This document shows, piece after piece, positions 33,248 to 42,048 of a stretch of 64,000 nucleotides of DNA. Source of the stretch: Rhizocola hellebori (GTDB lineage: Bacteria > Actinomycetota > Actinomycetes > Mycobacteriales > Micromonosporaceae); the NCBI RefSeq assembly GCF_016862955.1, contig NZ_BONY01000010.1, positions 124,001 through 188,000 on the forward strand, read 5' to 3'. The notes beneath the pieces were generated by a model. It searched no databases. It worked only from the letters and a program-made list of their open reading frames with translations, and was not told where the DNA came from. The first letter of the stretch is position 1; the number at the start of each line of letters is the position of its first letter. Position numbers and translations under genes: made by a program.

Positions 33248-33652
33248 GTTCGCTTGTTCGGCGGTGTGTTTGAGTACGGTTAGGCCGTGTTCCATGGCGG
33301 CGGCGAACTGGGGTGCGAGCTCGTCTGGCAATACGTCGTGAACCCAGACGAAGTGGCTGCCACCGGTCTCATTGTCGAAGACCTGCATGGACGCGTTGTC
33401 GTGCTGCGGCGTGACGGTGCCGCCGACGATGGAAAACACGGTGCGGCGCATGGCTTCGTCGCTTGAAATCAGGAGTTCCCGCGCCACGAAGCCGTTGGCG
33501 AAAGTGACCGTTCGGAGGTTGGGCCCGCCGGGTGTGCTGTCGACGACGAAGCCTGGCGCCATGCGTATTGGGGCCGTGTGGAAGTCGCTGATCAGCTCCC
33601 AGACCCGGGCGGCGGGAGCGTTGATGTCAATGTCACGCATAGCGGTCGCCAT
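33239..33652 (-). CDS. SRPBCC family protein (polyketide cyclase/dehydrase-like)
   Basis: 137 residues: MRDIDINAPAARVWELISDFHTAPIRMAPGF opens the helix-grip fold, and the C-terminal ELAPQFAAAMEHGLTVLKHTAEQ is the long helix. Small ligand-binding fold, ligand unknown. Its stop overlaps the end of the converging membrane protein by 9 nt, and it is divergent from the helicase gene. Confidence 0.82.
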   Translation of the reverse strand: MATAMRDIDINAPAARVWELISDFHTAPIRMAPGFVVDSTPGGPNLRTVTFANGFVARELLISSDEAMRRTVFSIVGGTVTPQHDNASMQVFDNETGGSHFVWVHDVLPDELAPQFAAAMEHGLTVLKHTAEQANLL

Positions 33653-33899
33653 GGCGCAAGATTCGCACAGCGGACAGCGCGTGTCTTGAAGATTCGTGCA
33701 TCGTCATACACCTCAGTCCTGCCGCTCGCTTACTGAGCGCCCCGCCCGTCAGCTGTCCGTTATGTACCAAGCGGCGTACCGAGTGCTACGGCCGATCTAT
33801 GGGTACGTTCAACGGCATGTCTGTGCGGTACTCCACGGTGCTACAGCGGCCAGCCGTCCGGCTGGGCGTTGCGGGCCCCCTGCTGTGCTTGCCGCCGCG

Positions 33900-36092
33900 A
33901 TGAGGGCACCGAGTCGACGGCAGACACGCGCGCTGCTGGCCCGGGCGGCCGAGGCGCAGGCCGACGCCGAGGCGATTGCCGACATCGTCGGCTCGGCCCG
34001 GGCGCAGGTGTTAGAGGCGTACGAGATCGCACGCGAGCCGCAGGTGTGGACTGCGATCGGAAAGATGTCGATCGAGACGGTCAAGGACACTGTGGACGGT
34101 CGTGCTCGGCTGGACGAGCTGCCGGCACACGGCATCTACACGGTCGCTGATGTTCTGCGGGCCGGGCCGGACGGGCTGGTCGGCGTGCCCGGCATCGGCG
34201 AAGGCACGGCACGCAAGACCATCCACGCCGCCGAGCAGCTCCAGCGGGCGGCGCGGGATTCGGTGCAGTTCCGCATCGAGTTCGACCCGAAGAACCCGGA
34301 CATGACCCGGCTGCTGCGGGCACTGACCAACTGGGACGCGGTGTGGCGCGCAGCCGGGATACACGAGGCCAACGCCCCGCAGCTGGCCGCCGAGCTGGCC
34401 ACGCAGCGGCGGATCGCCGAACCGGCCGCGGCGGGACGGCTGCGCCGGTTGTTCATGCGGGCCGGGGACAAGGCCGTTGCCGACGGCGCGGCGCGGCGTA
34501 CCCAGGAAATGGTGGAAACAGCCGAATCCAGTGGCCTGCTGCGGGCCGCCCAGCAGCTACGCGCGGTCCGGCCGCCCACCGACGAGCAGATTTGGCGTGA
34601 CTTCGAGCTGCACTCGGCGGACTACTACGGCCTGCTCAGCCAGGTCGTCGGCCTCGGCGGCGATGTCGCCGCGAGCGAAGGTTTCCTGCCGGCCGACATC
34701 GTCGAACGGGTCGGCGCGCAGCAGCTGGACACCTCACGGTTACGCGACACCCTCCGGTTACGCGGCTACCAGTCGTTCGGCGCCCGGTTCGCCCTGGTCC
34801 AGCGGCGGGTTGTGCTTGGTGACGAGATGGGGCTGGGCAAGACGGTCCAGGCCATCGCCACGATGGCGCATCTGGCGGCCCGTGGCGCCACCCACTTCCT
34901 GGTCGTCTGCCCGGCCAGTGTGCTGATCAACTGGGCTCGGGAGATTGCCCGGCACTCGACGCTTTCGGTGATCAGCTTGCACGGCAACGGCCGGGCGCGG
35001 GCGGCGGCCCGATGGCGCGACGAGGGCGGCGTCGGTGTGGTCACGTTCGGCTCGCTCGGCGCGCTCGGGATTCCCCCGCCCAGGCCCGCGCTGCTAATCG
35101 TCGACGAGGCGCACTATGTAAAGAATCCCGACGCCAAGCGGTCGCAGGCGGTCAATCGGGTTGCGGCACAGTCCGACCGGGTGCTGTTCCTTTCCGGTAC
35201 GCCGATGGAGAACCGAATCGACGAGTTCCGGGCGCTGATCGAGCATCTTCGGCCGGAGATCGCCGCAGGCATGGGGCCCGAGCACGCGGCGATCAGCGTG
35301 GAGGCGTTCCGGCGCGCGGCGGCACCGGTGTACCTGCGCCGCAACCAGCCCGATGTGCTCACCGAACTGCCGGAGCTGGTACAGGTCGATGAGTGGGAGG
35401 AGTTCGGCACCCACGACGGGGCCGCGTACCGGGCAGCGGTGCGCGACGGCAACTTCATGGCCATGCGCCGGGCCGCTTTCGCCGTGCGCCGCCCGCAGGA
35501 GTCTGCGAAGCTGACCCGCCTGCTCGAACTGGTCCGGGAGGCGATGACCAACGATCGCAAAGTTGTGGTCTTCTCTTACTTCCGCGATGTACTGGCCATG
35601 GTGGGCGCCTCGCTCGGCGCCGACGCCTGCGGGCCGATCACCGGCTCGACGTCGGTCGCCGACCGCCAGCGCATCGTGGACGAGTTCACCGCCTCGCCTA
35701 CCCCGGCTGTGCTCGTGTGCCAGATCGAAGCCGCCGGGGTCGGCGTGAACATCCAGGCGGCCTCGGTGGTGATCCTGTGCGAGCCACAGGTCAAGCCGTC
35801 GATCGAGGCCCAGGCGATCGCCAGGGCACACCGGATGGGACAGGTGCGCACCGTGCAGGTACACCGCCTGCTGATCGCCGACTCGGTCGACGAGCGCATG
35901 ATCGAGCTCCTCGGCTCGAAGGCGCAGCTTTTCGACGCCTACGTCCGTCACAGCACCATCGCGCAGGCCGCCCCGGGCGCCGTGGACATCTCCGAGGTCC
36001 AGCTGGCCCGGATGATTGTGGCCCAGGAGCAGCAGCGGCTGACCGGTACGCCGGAGCAGGCACGCCGCCTGGTCACGGCGACCGAGCTATGA
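33900..36092 (+). CDS. SNF2-type DEAD/DEAH helicase with N-terminal helix-hairpin-helix region
   Basis: 730 residues from ATG 33900; the frame is open to 33696 but that part shows no domain. ATG 33900 overlaps, as ATGA, the stop of a possible 28-codon leader frame (33817-33903). The N-terminal third has a helix-hairpin-helix (DVLRAGPDGLVGVPGIGEGTARKTI). Helicase motifs follow: GDEMGLGKTVQAIATMA (I), VVCPASVLINWAREI (Ia), IVDEAHYVKNP (II), FLSGTPMENR (III), VVVFSYFRDVL (IV) and QIEAAGVGVNIQAAS with ARAHRMGQVRTVQVHRLL (V, VI). Probably a DNA translocase in repair or remodelling. No SWIM zinc-finger domain is seen. Confidence 0.88.
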   Translation: MRAPSRRQTRALLARAAEAQADAEAIADIVGSARAQVLEAYEIAREPQVWTAIGKMSIETVKDTVDGRARLDELPAHGIYTVADVLRAGPDGLVGVPGIGEGTARKTIHAAEQLQRAARDSVQFRIEFDPKNPDMTRLLRALTNWDAVWRAAGIHEANAPQLAAELATQRRIAEPAAAGRLRRLFMRAGDKAVADGAARRTQEMVETAESSGLLRAAQQLRAVRPPTDEQIWRDFELHSADYYGLLSQVVGLGGDVAASEGFLPADIVERVGAQQLDTSRLRDTLRLRGYQSFGARFALVQRRVVLGDEMGLGKTVQAIATMAHLAARGATHFLVVCPASVLINWAREIARHSTLSVISLHGNGRARAAARWRDEGGVGVVTFGSLGALGIPPPRPALLIVDEAHYVKNPDAKRSQAVNRVAAQSDRVLFLSGTPMENRIDEFRALIEHLRPEIAAGMGPEHAAISVEAFRRAAAPVYLRRNQPDVLTELPELVQVDEWEEFGTHDGAAYRAAVRDGNFMAMRRAAFAVRRPQESAKLTRLLELVREAMTNDRKVVVFSYFRDVLAMVGASLGADACGPITGSTSVADRQRIVDEFTASPTPAVLVCQIEAAGVGVNIQAASVVILCEPQVKPSIEAQAIARAHRMGQVRTVQVHRLLIADSVDERMIELLGSKAQLFDAYVRHSTIAQAAPGAVDISEVQLARMIVAQEQQRLTGTPEQARRLVTATEL

Positions 36093-36522
36093 CAGCTCGG
36101 AAGTATTCGTTCGCCGAGGGCACGAACATCAGCACGCAGCCGGTAAGTACAGCCGCGATGTGAACAACGCGGCTTGCCCCGAATGCCATGTCGGTGGCCG
36201 TAGCCTGTGCCATCAGGTGGGCAAGCGAATTGCCGTGCGCCAGCCACAGAATCGGGCTCACTGTCAACGACAGGGTGCCGCCGATCCCCAGCGCAATCGT
36301 GAGAGTCAACCGAGCCCATCGGCTCCCGGACAACATTCGCAGCGCCACCACAACGGCGGCGGCGAACACCACCGCTCGCACGGCCACACCGGCAGCCGCA
36401 CCGTCGCCGGCTCGTCCGCTCACTACGACCAGGATCGTCTCGAACACACCGGCGCCGATCGCGACCAGCCACGCGGCGAACGCTTTTCGCACGGCGGCAG
36501 GAGCCTTGCTGTTACTTCGCAT
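36073..36522 (-). CDS. Four-helix membrane protein
   Basis: 149 residues from ATG 36522. Four membrane segments: FAAWLVAIGAGVFETILVVV, VAVRAVVFAAAVVVALRML, LTLTIALGIGGTLSLTVSPILWLA and VVHIAAVLTGCVLMFVPSA. The C-terminal YFRAVIARSP is cytoplasmic. It overlaps the helicase 3' end by 20 nt on the other strand. No family recognised; similar small polytopic proteins are common in actinomycetes. Confidence 0.7.
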   Translation of the reverse strand: MRSNSKAPAAVRKAFAAWLVAIGAGVFETILVVVSGRAGDGAAAGVAVRAVVFAAAVVVALRMLSGSRWARLTLTIALGIGGTLSLTVSPILWLAHGNSLAHLMAQATATDMAFGASRVVHIAAVLTGCVLMFVPSANEYFRAVIARSP

Positions 36523-36645
36523 GCGCTCAATGCTTACGAACTGGGCTGCTTCGCGGCGATCCCGGAGCCCGCCCAATCCATGGTAGGGCTAGCCCCCGGG
36601 TCGCTGGTGCAGCGCTGCTGGGCAGGTCTAAGTAGGATCTGGGGC

Positions 36646-37599
36646 GTGTTAGGCGCTGATGTGCGAATCCATGGATACCCGGCGCAACCGGGTAGCCGTC
36701 TTGCTGACGCTGGATCGTTGCTGAGTCATCCAGGTTTCTGGCCGGCGTACTTCGCCTCGACTATGAACTGGGACGAGGCGGCGATCGCGATTCCTGAAGC
36801 GAACCAGCTGTATCGCGATGTTCTGTCCAAAGAGGAAGAATGGCCGGTGATCTCGGTCGGCTTGGCAGCCCGCCACTGGCTGCGGATCGTCTACCGAAAC
36901 TTCAGCGATGACATGGGGATGGACTTCCTTGTCGATTGGGAGCTGGGCGGCCAAGCAGCGACGGTGGCCGGCCGCGGGCACACTGTCGGGCCGGGCATGT
37001 GCTGGCAAGGAATCATCGCAGTGGCCGCGATGGCAGATGAGACGCTGACCTATGCCCAGCGTTTCCTGCTTTGCCTTCCGGTGCTCGGCGGCCCATTGCC
37101 CCACGACGCCAAAACGGTGCTACAGGAGGCACTGCAGCAGGTGATGCCGCGCGACTGGGCACCGGAACTGGCCGACCTGCTGCTGGCAGACGTCTTGAGC
37201 GGAGCACAGTTTCATATTCGCCACGGAGTCAGGATGTGTACCGGGCCCGGCTCCTATCGACACGTGCAGGACATGTCGCTAAACCAACTGCGCCATGTCG
37301 ACGAGGCGTTCGGCGCCAGGTTCTACCGCAACCGCTACGGCAGTAAGGAATACGCGCACCGTGAAGCAGGCCGCTCCACCGGCCGGTGGCGATTCACCGT
37401 GTCCGAGTCACGTGCGCAGGAAAACTGCGTCAGGCTGTCAGGACACCTCGATGGCGAAATCCGCGACGGAGAACCCGCTTTGCTTGGCCCCCAACAGATC
37501 CCTGCGATCCACCTGGAATGGGACAACGGGCTGGTCCTCAGAATCGACGGCAACATCCCGCTGCCGCAGCCAGCGGCACAACTGCTCCCCGCCGACTAA
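36646..37599 (+). CDS. Hypothetical protein of unknown family
   Basis: 317 residues from GTG 36646, preceded by AGGA at a good distance; further in-frame starts (36580, 36160) overlie the divergent membrane protein gene. The sequence is soluble, with a mixed alpha/beta pattern (DFLVDWELGGQAATVAGRGHTVGPGMCWQGIIAVAAMAD, WAPELADLLLADVLSGAQFHIRHGVRMC, IHLEWDNGLVLRIDGNIPLP) and no known motif. Its codon bias fits a real gene. No role can be given. Confidence 0.65.
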   Translation: MLGADVRIHGYPAQPGSRLADAGSLLSHPGFWPAYFASTMNWDEAAIAIPEANQLYRDVLSKEEEWPVISVGLAARHWLRIVYRNFSDDMGMDFLVDWELGGQAATVAGRGHTVGPGMCWQGIIAVAAMADETLTYAQRFLLCLPVLGGPLPHDAKTVLQEALQQVMPRDWAPELADLLLADVLSGAQFHIRHGVRMCTGPGSYRHVQDMSLNQLRHVDEAFGARFYRNRYGSKEYAHREAGRSTGRWRFTVSESRAQENCVRLSGHLDGEIRDGEPALLGPQQIPAIHLEWDNGLVLRIDGNIPLPQPAAQLLPAD

Positions 37600-37612
37600 C
37601 ACTGGGGCTGGT

Positions 37613-38260
37613 TCAGAGACCCGCTCGGGTGAAGGTGATGTGGGTGACTCCGCTCGGTGACGAGGTGGCTTCAATGTCGTAGTCGTTCTCGAGGCCCTCC
37701 AGCCCTTGCCAGATGCTCACGCCTCGGCCGAGCAGGATCGGGACCACCGCGATGTGCATGTGGTCGATAAGCCTGGCGGCAAGGAACTCGCGGATTATGG
37801 TGGGACCCCCGCCGATGCGCACATCCTGGCCGCCTGCAGCCTCGCGGGCCGCCTCCAGCGCCTTGGCCGGTGGCGCGTCGATGAAGTGGAATGTCGTGCC
37901 GCCGTCCATCTCGATCGGTGGGCGCCGGTGATGGGTGAGGATGAAGACCGGTGTGTGGAACGGCGGGTTGGCGCCCCACCAGCCTTTCCAATCCGGATCC
38001 TCATGCCATCCGGGTGGGCCGAACTTTCCCGCGCCCATGAGCTCAGCGCCGATCCCGGTGGCGAACTGGCGCAGGAACGTATCGTCGATGCCGCCGGTGC
38101 CGCCGGGCTCGCCCTCCCGCTCGTGCCACCACCTGGTGGCGAACATCCACTCGTGCAGCCTTTCACCGGCGTGCCCGAACGGTGCGTCGCGGCTCTGGCC
38201 GTCGCCAGTGGCGAACCCGTCGAGCGAGATTGAGATCTGCTGGACACGAGTCAGTGACAT
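37613..38260 (-). CDS. Dihydrofolate reductase / RibD C-terminal family protein
   Basis: 215 residues: LTRVQQISISLDGFATG (first strand with the S-x-DG motif), FILTHHRRPPIEMDGGTTFHFI, VRIGGGPTIIREFLAARLIDHMHIAVVPILLGRGVSIWQ. This is the RibD_C/dihydrofolate-reductase-like NAD(P)H fold frequent in actinobacteria. Substrate unknown. It converges with the hypothetical gene at 37599. Confidence 0.9.
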   Translation of the reverse strand: MSLTRVQQISISLDGFATGDGQSRDAPFGHAGERLHEWMFATRWWHEREGEPGGTGGIDDTFLRQFATGIGAELMGAGKFGPPGWHEDPDWKGWWGANPPFHTPVFILTHHRRPPIEMDGGTTFHFIDAPPAKALEAAREAAGGQDVRIGGGPTIIREFLAARLIDHMHIAVVPILLGRGVSIWQGLEGLENDYDIEATSSPSGVTHITFTRAGL

Positions 38261-38311
38261 AACCCGGACTCCCTCTTCTGCTTGAAGCCCAGTCTGCCAG
38301 CATGCGGTCGT

Positions 38312-38758
38312 CTATTGGGTAAGTTCGAGCTCGATCCGGGTGGTCTGGTCTGCCGCTATGATGGCCTGTTTGGAGGTCTTAGCCTGCGTGGCAGGGGCTA
38401 AGACGGTGAATTCGTATACGCCGGGTGGCAGCTGCGGCCAGACATATTCGCCTCGGGAATCGGTCATGCGAGCGATGTCGATGGCTAGCTCTGCCGGCAT
38501 CGGCCATCCGACGGTGCGCACCTGCACCGCCATAAGGGACAGCGGCTGGCCGGAGAGCTTGTCTTTGACGGCAATCACCGCAGTGCCCCGCCCGGCTATC
38601 GCCCCGGGCCGGGCCGAGGCAGCTGTGGCATCGGATACTGCGGTGTCTGGCCCCGGTGTCGCCGCGGCACTCGGCTCGGTGCCGCTGTTGGCGGCGCACG
38701 CTCCTGCGAGCAGCCCTGTCAGCAGGAGCGGCACACCGATGTGGCGAAGTTGTCCCAT
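38312..38758 (-). CDS. Lipoprotein with a carboxypeptidase-regulatory-like domain
   Basis: 148 residues from ATG 38758 (GGGAGGG upstream on the minus strand). Lipobox LLAGAC places the lipid cysteine near residue 20. After a Thr/Ala-rich linker, the 80-residue sandwich (GTAVIAVKDKLSGQPLSLMAVQVR, DSRGEYVWPQLPPGVYEFTVLAP) matches carboxypeptidase-regulatory-like domains, which are interaction modules. Anchored on the outer face of the membrane. Role unknown. Confidence 0.8.
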   Translation of the reverse strand: MGQLRHIGVPLLLTGLLAGACAANSGTEPSAAATPGPDTAVSDATAASARPGAIAGRGTAVIAVKDKLSGQPLSLMAVQVRTVGWPMPAELAIDIARMTDSRGEYVWPQLPPGVYEFTVLAPATQAKTSKQAIIAADQTTRIELELTQ

Positions 38759-38790
38759 AGCCCTCCCATCGCTCGCAAGGTCCGACGGCA

Positions 38791-38820
38791 CCCGGCCACC
38801 GGAGGTTCCCGGTGGCCGGG
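38791..38820. terminator. Perfect 12-bp terminator hairpin
   Basis: CCCGGCCACCGG at 38791-38802 and CCGGTGGCCGGG at 38809-38820, loop of six. It lies 14 nt past the stop of the minus-strand S1 protease, between it and the lipoprotein gene. Confidence 0.85.
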
Positions 38821-38833
38821 ACCGTCTCGTCAG

Positions 38834-39811
38834 CTAAAGGTCACGCCAGAAGATGAAGTTGTTGAACACCGGCTCCACAATGCGCGGGCCGCTGTTGTGA
38901 TTGTTGTTCGGTGCACCTGAGCCGTGGAACCCGTGGGCGTGAACGGCCACGCCGCAAGGCCCGCCACAGTTGGGATTGCTGTAGGTGTAGACCGGCCCGC
39001 CGCTGTTGCCGCCGGCGGTGTCGTGCTGGTAGAACAGCTCCCGGTCCTGGGTCACCCGAATCGAGTCGAAGCTCGCCCACTGGGTGCCGAACGGCTTGTC
39101 ACCGCTGTATCCGCGGTTGTAGGTCGAGGTGCCGTTCTGGCTCGCCGAAGTCCACATGAAGCCGAACGTGCCGGTGTTGACGCCGACAGTGCAGTTGAGC
39201 TTCATGGCGCCGTAGTCCCACCCGTTCATGAAACTGCTAGTCCAACCACTCACGGAATGCAAGCTCGCGACGGTGCAGGAACCGAAGGGAGTGCTGCCAC
39301 CGTCGCGTCCCGGCCACACGGTGAACTCCGCGCGGTTGTACCAGTCGGTGCCGTTGCGCGGATAGACACAGTGCCCGGCGGTGACCAAGGTGTCATCGCC
39401 GATCATCCAGCCAGTGCAGTGTCCGCGGGTGACCCCGCCGGTGGTACGGGTGATAGCCACCGTTGAGCTCGCCGGCCACCAGTTGGCGGGCGTGGTCTGG
39501 TAACGCTCGTCGGTGCCGCCGACGATGTCCTGGACACCGACGAACGGCTGGATCGTGCCTTCCACCTTGGCCGCAGCCGTATGGTCCGCGCCGTCGGGCT
39601 GGCGATGCTGGGCGGGTGCCACCGCCTTGACGAGTGTGGCGTCGATGCGGCTGGCCAGCACTGCCGGATCTGCGGTGACTCCAGTGTCGGAGACGGCAGT
39701 GGCCGGATCGATCCCTGCGCTCGGAGCCGCCTGCGCCGGCGCCGTGGCGACCATCGCGGACGTCGCAGCGAAAACGACGGTGAACGCCGCCCGGGCTGCA
39801 TGTCGAAACAT
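38834..39811 (-). CDS. Secreted trypsin-like serine protease (S1 family)
   Basis: 325 residues from ATG 39811 (GGGAGGT upstream). Residues 6-29 are a signal peptide and 30-92 look like a propeptide. The triad is H147 in LVTAGHC, D199 in WDYGAMKL and S270 in GGNSGGPVY; the fold follows glutamyl-endopeptidase (S1B-like) proteins. Three cysteine pairs are likely (C132/C148, C179/C207, C283/C287 approximately). It should mature after export. Monocistronic with its own terminator. Confidence 0.92.
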   Translation of the reverse strand: MFRHAARAAFTVVFAATSAMVATAPAQAAPSAGIDPATAVSDTGVTADPAVLASRIDATLVKAVAPAQHRQPDGADHTAAAKVEGTIQPFVGVQDIVGGTDERYQTTPANWWPASSTVAITRTTGGVTRGHCTGWMIGDDTLVTAGHCVYPRNGTDWYNRAEFTVWPGRDGGSTPFGSCTVASLHSVSGWTSSFMNGWDYGAMKLNCTVGVNTGTFGFMWTSASQNGTSTYNRGYSGDKPFGTQWASFDSIRVTQDRELFYQHDTAGGNSGGPVYTYSNPNCGGPCGVAVHAHGFHGSGAPNNNHNSGPRIVEPVFNNFIFWRDL

Positions 39812-40044
39812 ATGTGACCTCCCGTGTCGTGGATGGCGAGCGTCGGCACCCGCCGGAACCAGAATTCTCGAGAAGCCGCCCCAATAAAATTCAATGTCGT
39901 TGATCCGATCGTGCCGGAATCCTTGTGCCCCAACACTTTTTCATCCGCCGTACACGGTTCAGTCAATGGTCTGTTCACAATGCCTGACGACAGCGATCCG
40001 AAATGCCTTGCAGGCCGGGCCTTTGCGGCGAATGATCGAGTGCT

Positions 40045-40725
40045 GTGCCGATCGTAGGAATGAATGCCCAAATCCCGTCAGGCGAGGTCGTCGTTGTCAT
40101 CGATGTCATTCGTGCCTTCACGACGGCAGCGGTGGCCTTTGAGCGAGGCGCGATGGAGATAGCCTGTGCGCCGACGGCCGATATCGGCAGAGAGCTGCGG
40201 CGGCAACACCGGGACAGCCTTCTGGTCGGGGAGACCAATGGGCTCAAGCCCGCCGACTTCGATTTCGGGAACTCACCATTTGAGATGTCGACGGCTCAGC
40301 TTGACGGCCGAAGTTTGATCCAGGCGACAACGAACGGCACGCTCGGGCTCGCCCGGTGTCCAGACCCAGCGGCCCTGCTCGCGGTGTCGGCGCGCAACGT
40401 CGGTGCCACCGCCAGATGGATCGCGAGCAACCACGCCGATGTTCCGTGGACTCTCATCTGCACCGGCCGGACCGCGGAGGACTGGGCCTGTGCAAGGTAC
40501 CTGGGTGACCTTCTTGGCGGGTCAACGCCGCCACGGGCAGACCTGGTTGCGGCCATCATGGACGGCGCCGCCGAGCACACCCGGAACCGTGCACAACTAC
40601 CCGAGTCCGAACGCGTTGACCTATCAGAGGACCTCCGCTTCTGCTGCGATGTCGACCGGTCCGAATTCGCCATGGTCGGTGAGATCCGCAAAGATCACGT
40701 CGCCCTCACCATGGCGCCATGCTGA
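40045..40725 (+). CDS. 2-phosphosulfolactate phosphatase (ComB) family protein
   Basis: 226 residues from GTG 40045, or 221 from ATG 40060 (MNAQIPSGEVVVVIDVIRAF, with AGGA just upstream). The ComB pattern is VVVVIDVIRAFTTAAVAFERGA, LLVGETNGLKPADFDFGNSPFEMS, QATTNGTLGL, ICTGRTAEDWACARYLGDLL. The founder acts in coenzyme M formation in methanogens; bacterial homologues lie outside that pathway and their substrate is not known. Strand + between two minus-strand genes. Confidence 0.88.
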   Translation: MPIVGMNAQIPSGEVVVVIDVIRAFTTAAVAFERGAMEIACAPTADIGRELRRQHRDSLLVGETNGLKPADFDFGNSPFEMSTAQLDGRSLIQATTNGTLGLARCPDPAALLAVSARNVGATARWIASNHADVPWTLICTGRTAEDWACARYLGDLLGGSTPPRADLVAAIMDGAAEHTRNRAQLPESERVDLSEDLRFCCDVDRSEFAMVGEIRKDHVALTMAPC

Positions 40726-40726
40726 A

Positions 40727-41236
40727 TCAGTACCCGCGGTCGCCAGGCATGGGTTGCACGGTGAGGCCGGTGGCGGTGAGGAACTGGCGGATCTGGGAGG
40801 CGTGTTCAACGACGTGCAGTGGCATGCTGCCGACGATCACCGCGAATAGCGTTCCGTGGTATCGATGCGTGCTGGGAAGTGGCCGAGCGGCCATCTGCTC
40901 GGTGAGGCCGGCAAGGGTCTGGCTTACGCGATCGCGGCACCAGTCGACGTACCCGAGGAGTTCGGGCTTGGTGAAGCTGCGGTTGGGGAAGCCGTAGGTG
41001 TTGTCGTCAAATGGTGGTGGCGGCGCCCATGGCTCGAACTCGCCGGCCAGGTCGTAGTCGAGTGTGCTTAGCGCGTGGTAGCCGAGGAACCAGGGCGCCG
41101 AGCCGTGCAATCCTCCGTGCGGCGCCGCAGCCGTGGGCGCCTTGTCCGGCCACAGGTCGGTCTGCCACAGGTCCTCGGAGCAGTCGGTCAGCGCCGCCTG
41201 CATCAGGCGCAGCGCCTGTTCGAAGTTATGAGCCAT
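40727..41236 (-). CDS. DinB superfamily protein
   Basis: 169 residues from ATG 41236; the frame is open to 41329 without a site. The four-helix DinB fold is seen in FEQALRLMQAALTDCSEDLW, the GSAPWFLGYHALSTLDYDLAGEF block with the first metal His, and PLHVVEHASQIRQFL with the last His. Related proteins are mycothiol- or bacillithiol-dependent transferases with a three-His metal site. It stops 1 nt after the converging ComB-like gene. Confidence 0.8.
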   Translation of the reverse strand: MAHNFEQALRLMQAALTDCSEDLWQTDLWPDKAPTAAAPHGGLHGSAPWFLGYHALSTLDYDLAGEFEPWAPPPPFDDNTYGFPNRSFTKPELLGYVDWCRDRVSQTLAGLTEQMAARPLPSTHRYHGTLFAVIVGSMPLHVVEHASQIRQFLTATGLTVQPMPGDRGY

Positions 41237-41365
41237 GCTCTGCACAAACGCATTCGACACGCTGCCGGTATAACACACGCTGGCAGACGTGCATGACAGT
41301 CGGTACGAGCGGCTGTTCGGCGCCGCCATCGACTACTATCAGCGGCCGTCGGCGCACGCGGCTGC

Positions 41366-41983
41366 TTAGTCGTACAGTGCGGACACCCATAAATGGGTCA
41401 ATGTGTCGACCAGCACCGCCCGGTCGTCGAACGGTGGTACTCCGCACGCGGCAAGGTAATACAGCCGCTCGCCGGTCCACGTTAACGATGCGGCGAGGGC
41501 AGGCACGTCGACGCCGTCGAGCCGGGCCTGGACGGTGGGGTCGGCTCGCCGATCGGCCTCGATGCGCGTGATCGCGGCCTCCGTGAACGTCGCCATCTGG
41601 GCCAGCCATAGCTCGCGCAGTTGCGGGTCGGACGCCCAGCTCTCCACGATCGCTCGTAGCACGGCCGCATTGGACTGCCACAGCCCGGCGCCGGCGTCGA
41701 TGCCCATTCTCAGTGTCTCGCGCGGGCTCGCCTTGGCCTGGACCCATGGCTGGGCAGCTTCGTGGCCGGCACCGACTGCGCGACGCACCAGCTCGGCCAG
41801 CACCGCCTGCTTGCCCGCGAAATAGAAGTAGAAGCTGGCCCGTGAGACTCCGGCGGCGGTGATGATCTCGGCCACGCTGAGGGTGTCGAACGTGCGCTCG
41901 CGCAGTAGCTCGCGAAGCGTGTCGAGGATGCGTTCACGCAGGCCAGTCCCGCTCTGTTCGGGCTCATTGCGTCGGGCTGTCAC
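41366..41983 (-). CDS. TetR family transcriptional regulator (EthR-like)
   Basis: 205 residues. The N-terminal helix-turn-helix is complete: RERILDTLRELLRERTFDTLSVAEIITAAGVSRASFYFYFAGKQAVLAELV. The C-terminal domain resembles EthR-type ligand pockets. Divergent from a VOC/aldo-keto reductase pair; the 62-nt gap carries an 11-bp dyad (42017-42048) that is its likely operator. It would repress the pair and possibly itself until an inducer binds. Confidence 0.93.
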   Translation of the reverse strand: MTARRNEPEQSGTGLRERILDTLRELLRERTFDTLSVAEIITAAGVSRASFYFYFAGKQAVLAELVRRAVGAGHEAAQPWVQAKASPRETLRMGIDAGAGLWQSNAAVLRAIVESWASDPQLRELWLAQMATFTEAAITRIEADRRADPTVQARLDGVDVPALAASLTWTGERLYYLAACGVPPFDDRAVLVDTLTHLWVSALYD

Positions 41984-42016
41984 GGCTCGAATCTACCGTA
42001 CGAGGTATCTAGACGG

Positions 42017-42048
42017 CATGACCGGACAGGTTGTATGGTCCGGTCATG
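42017..42048. promoter_or_regulatory. Perfect 11-bp dyad and leaderless promoter of the VOC gene
   Basis: CATGACCGGAC at 42017-42027 and GTCCGGTCATG at 42038-42048 are exact inverted repeats with a 10-nt spacer. The right arm contains the ATG (42046) of the VOC gene. In the spacer and right arm TATGGT (42034-42039) lies 6 nt before this ATG, the spacing of a leaderless actinobacterial -10 box. A TetR protein bound here would cover promoter and start together. Confidence 0.75.
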
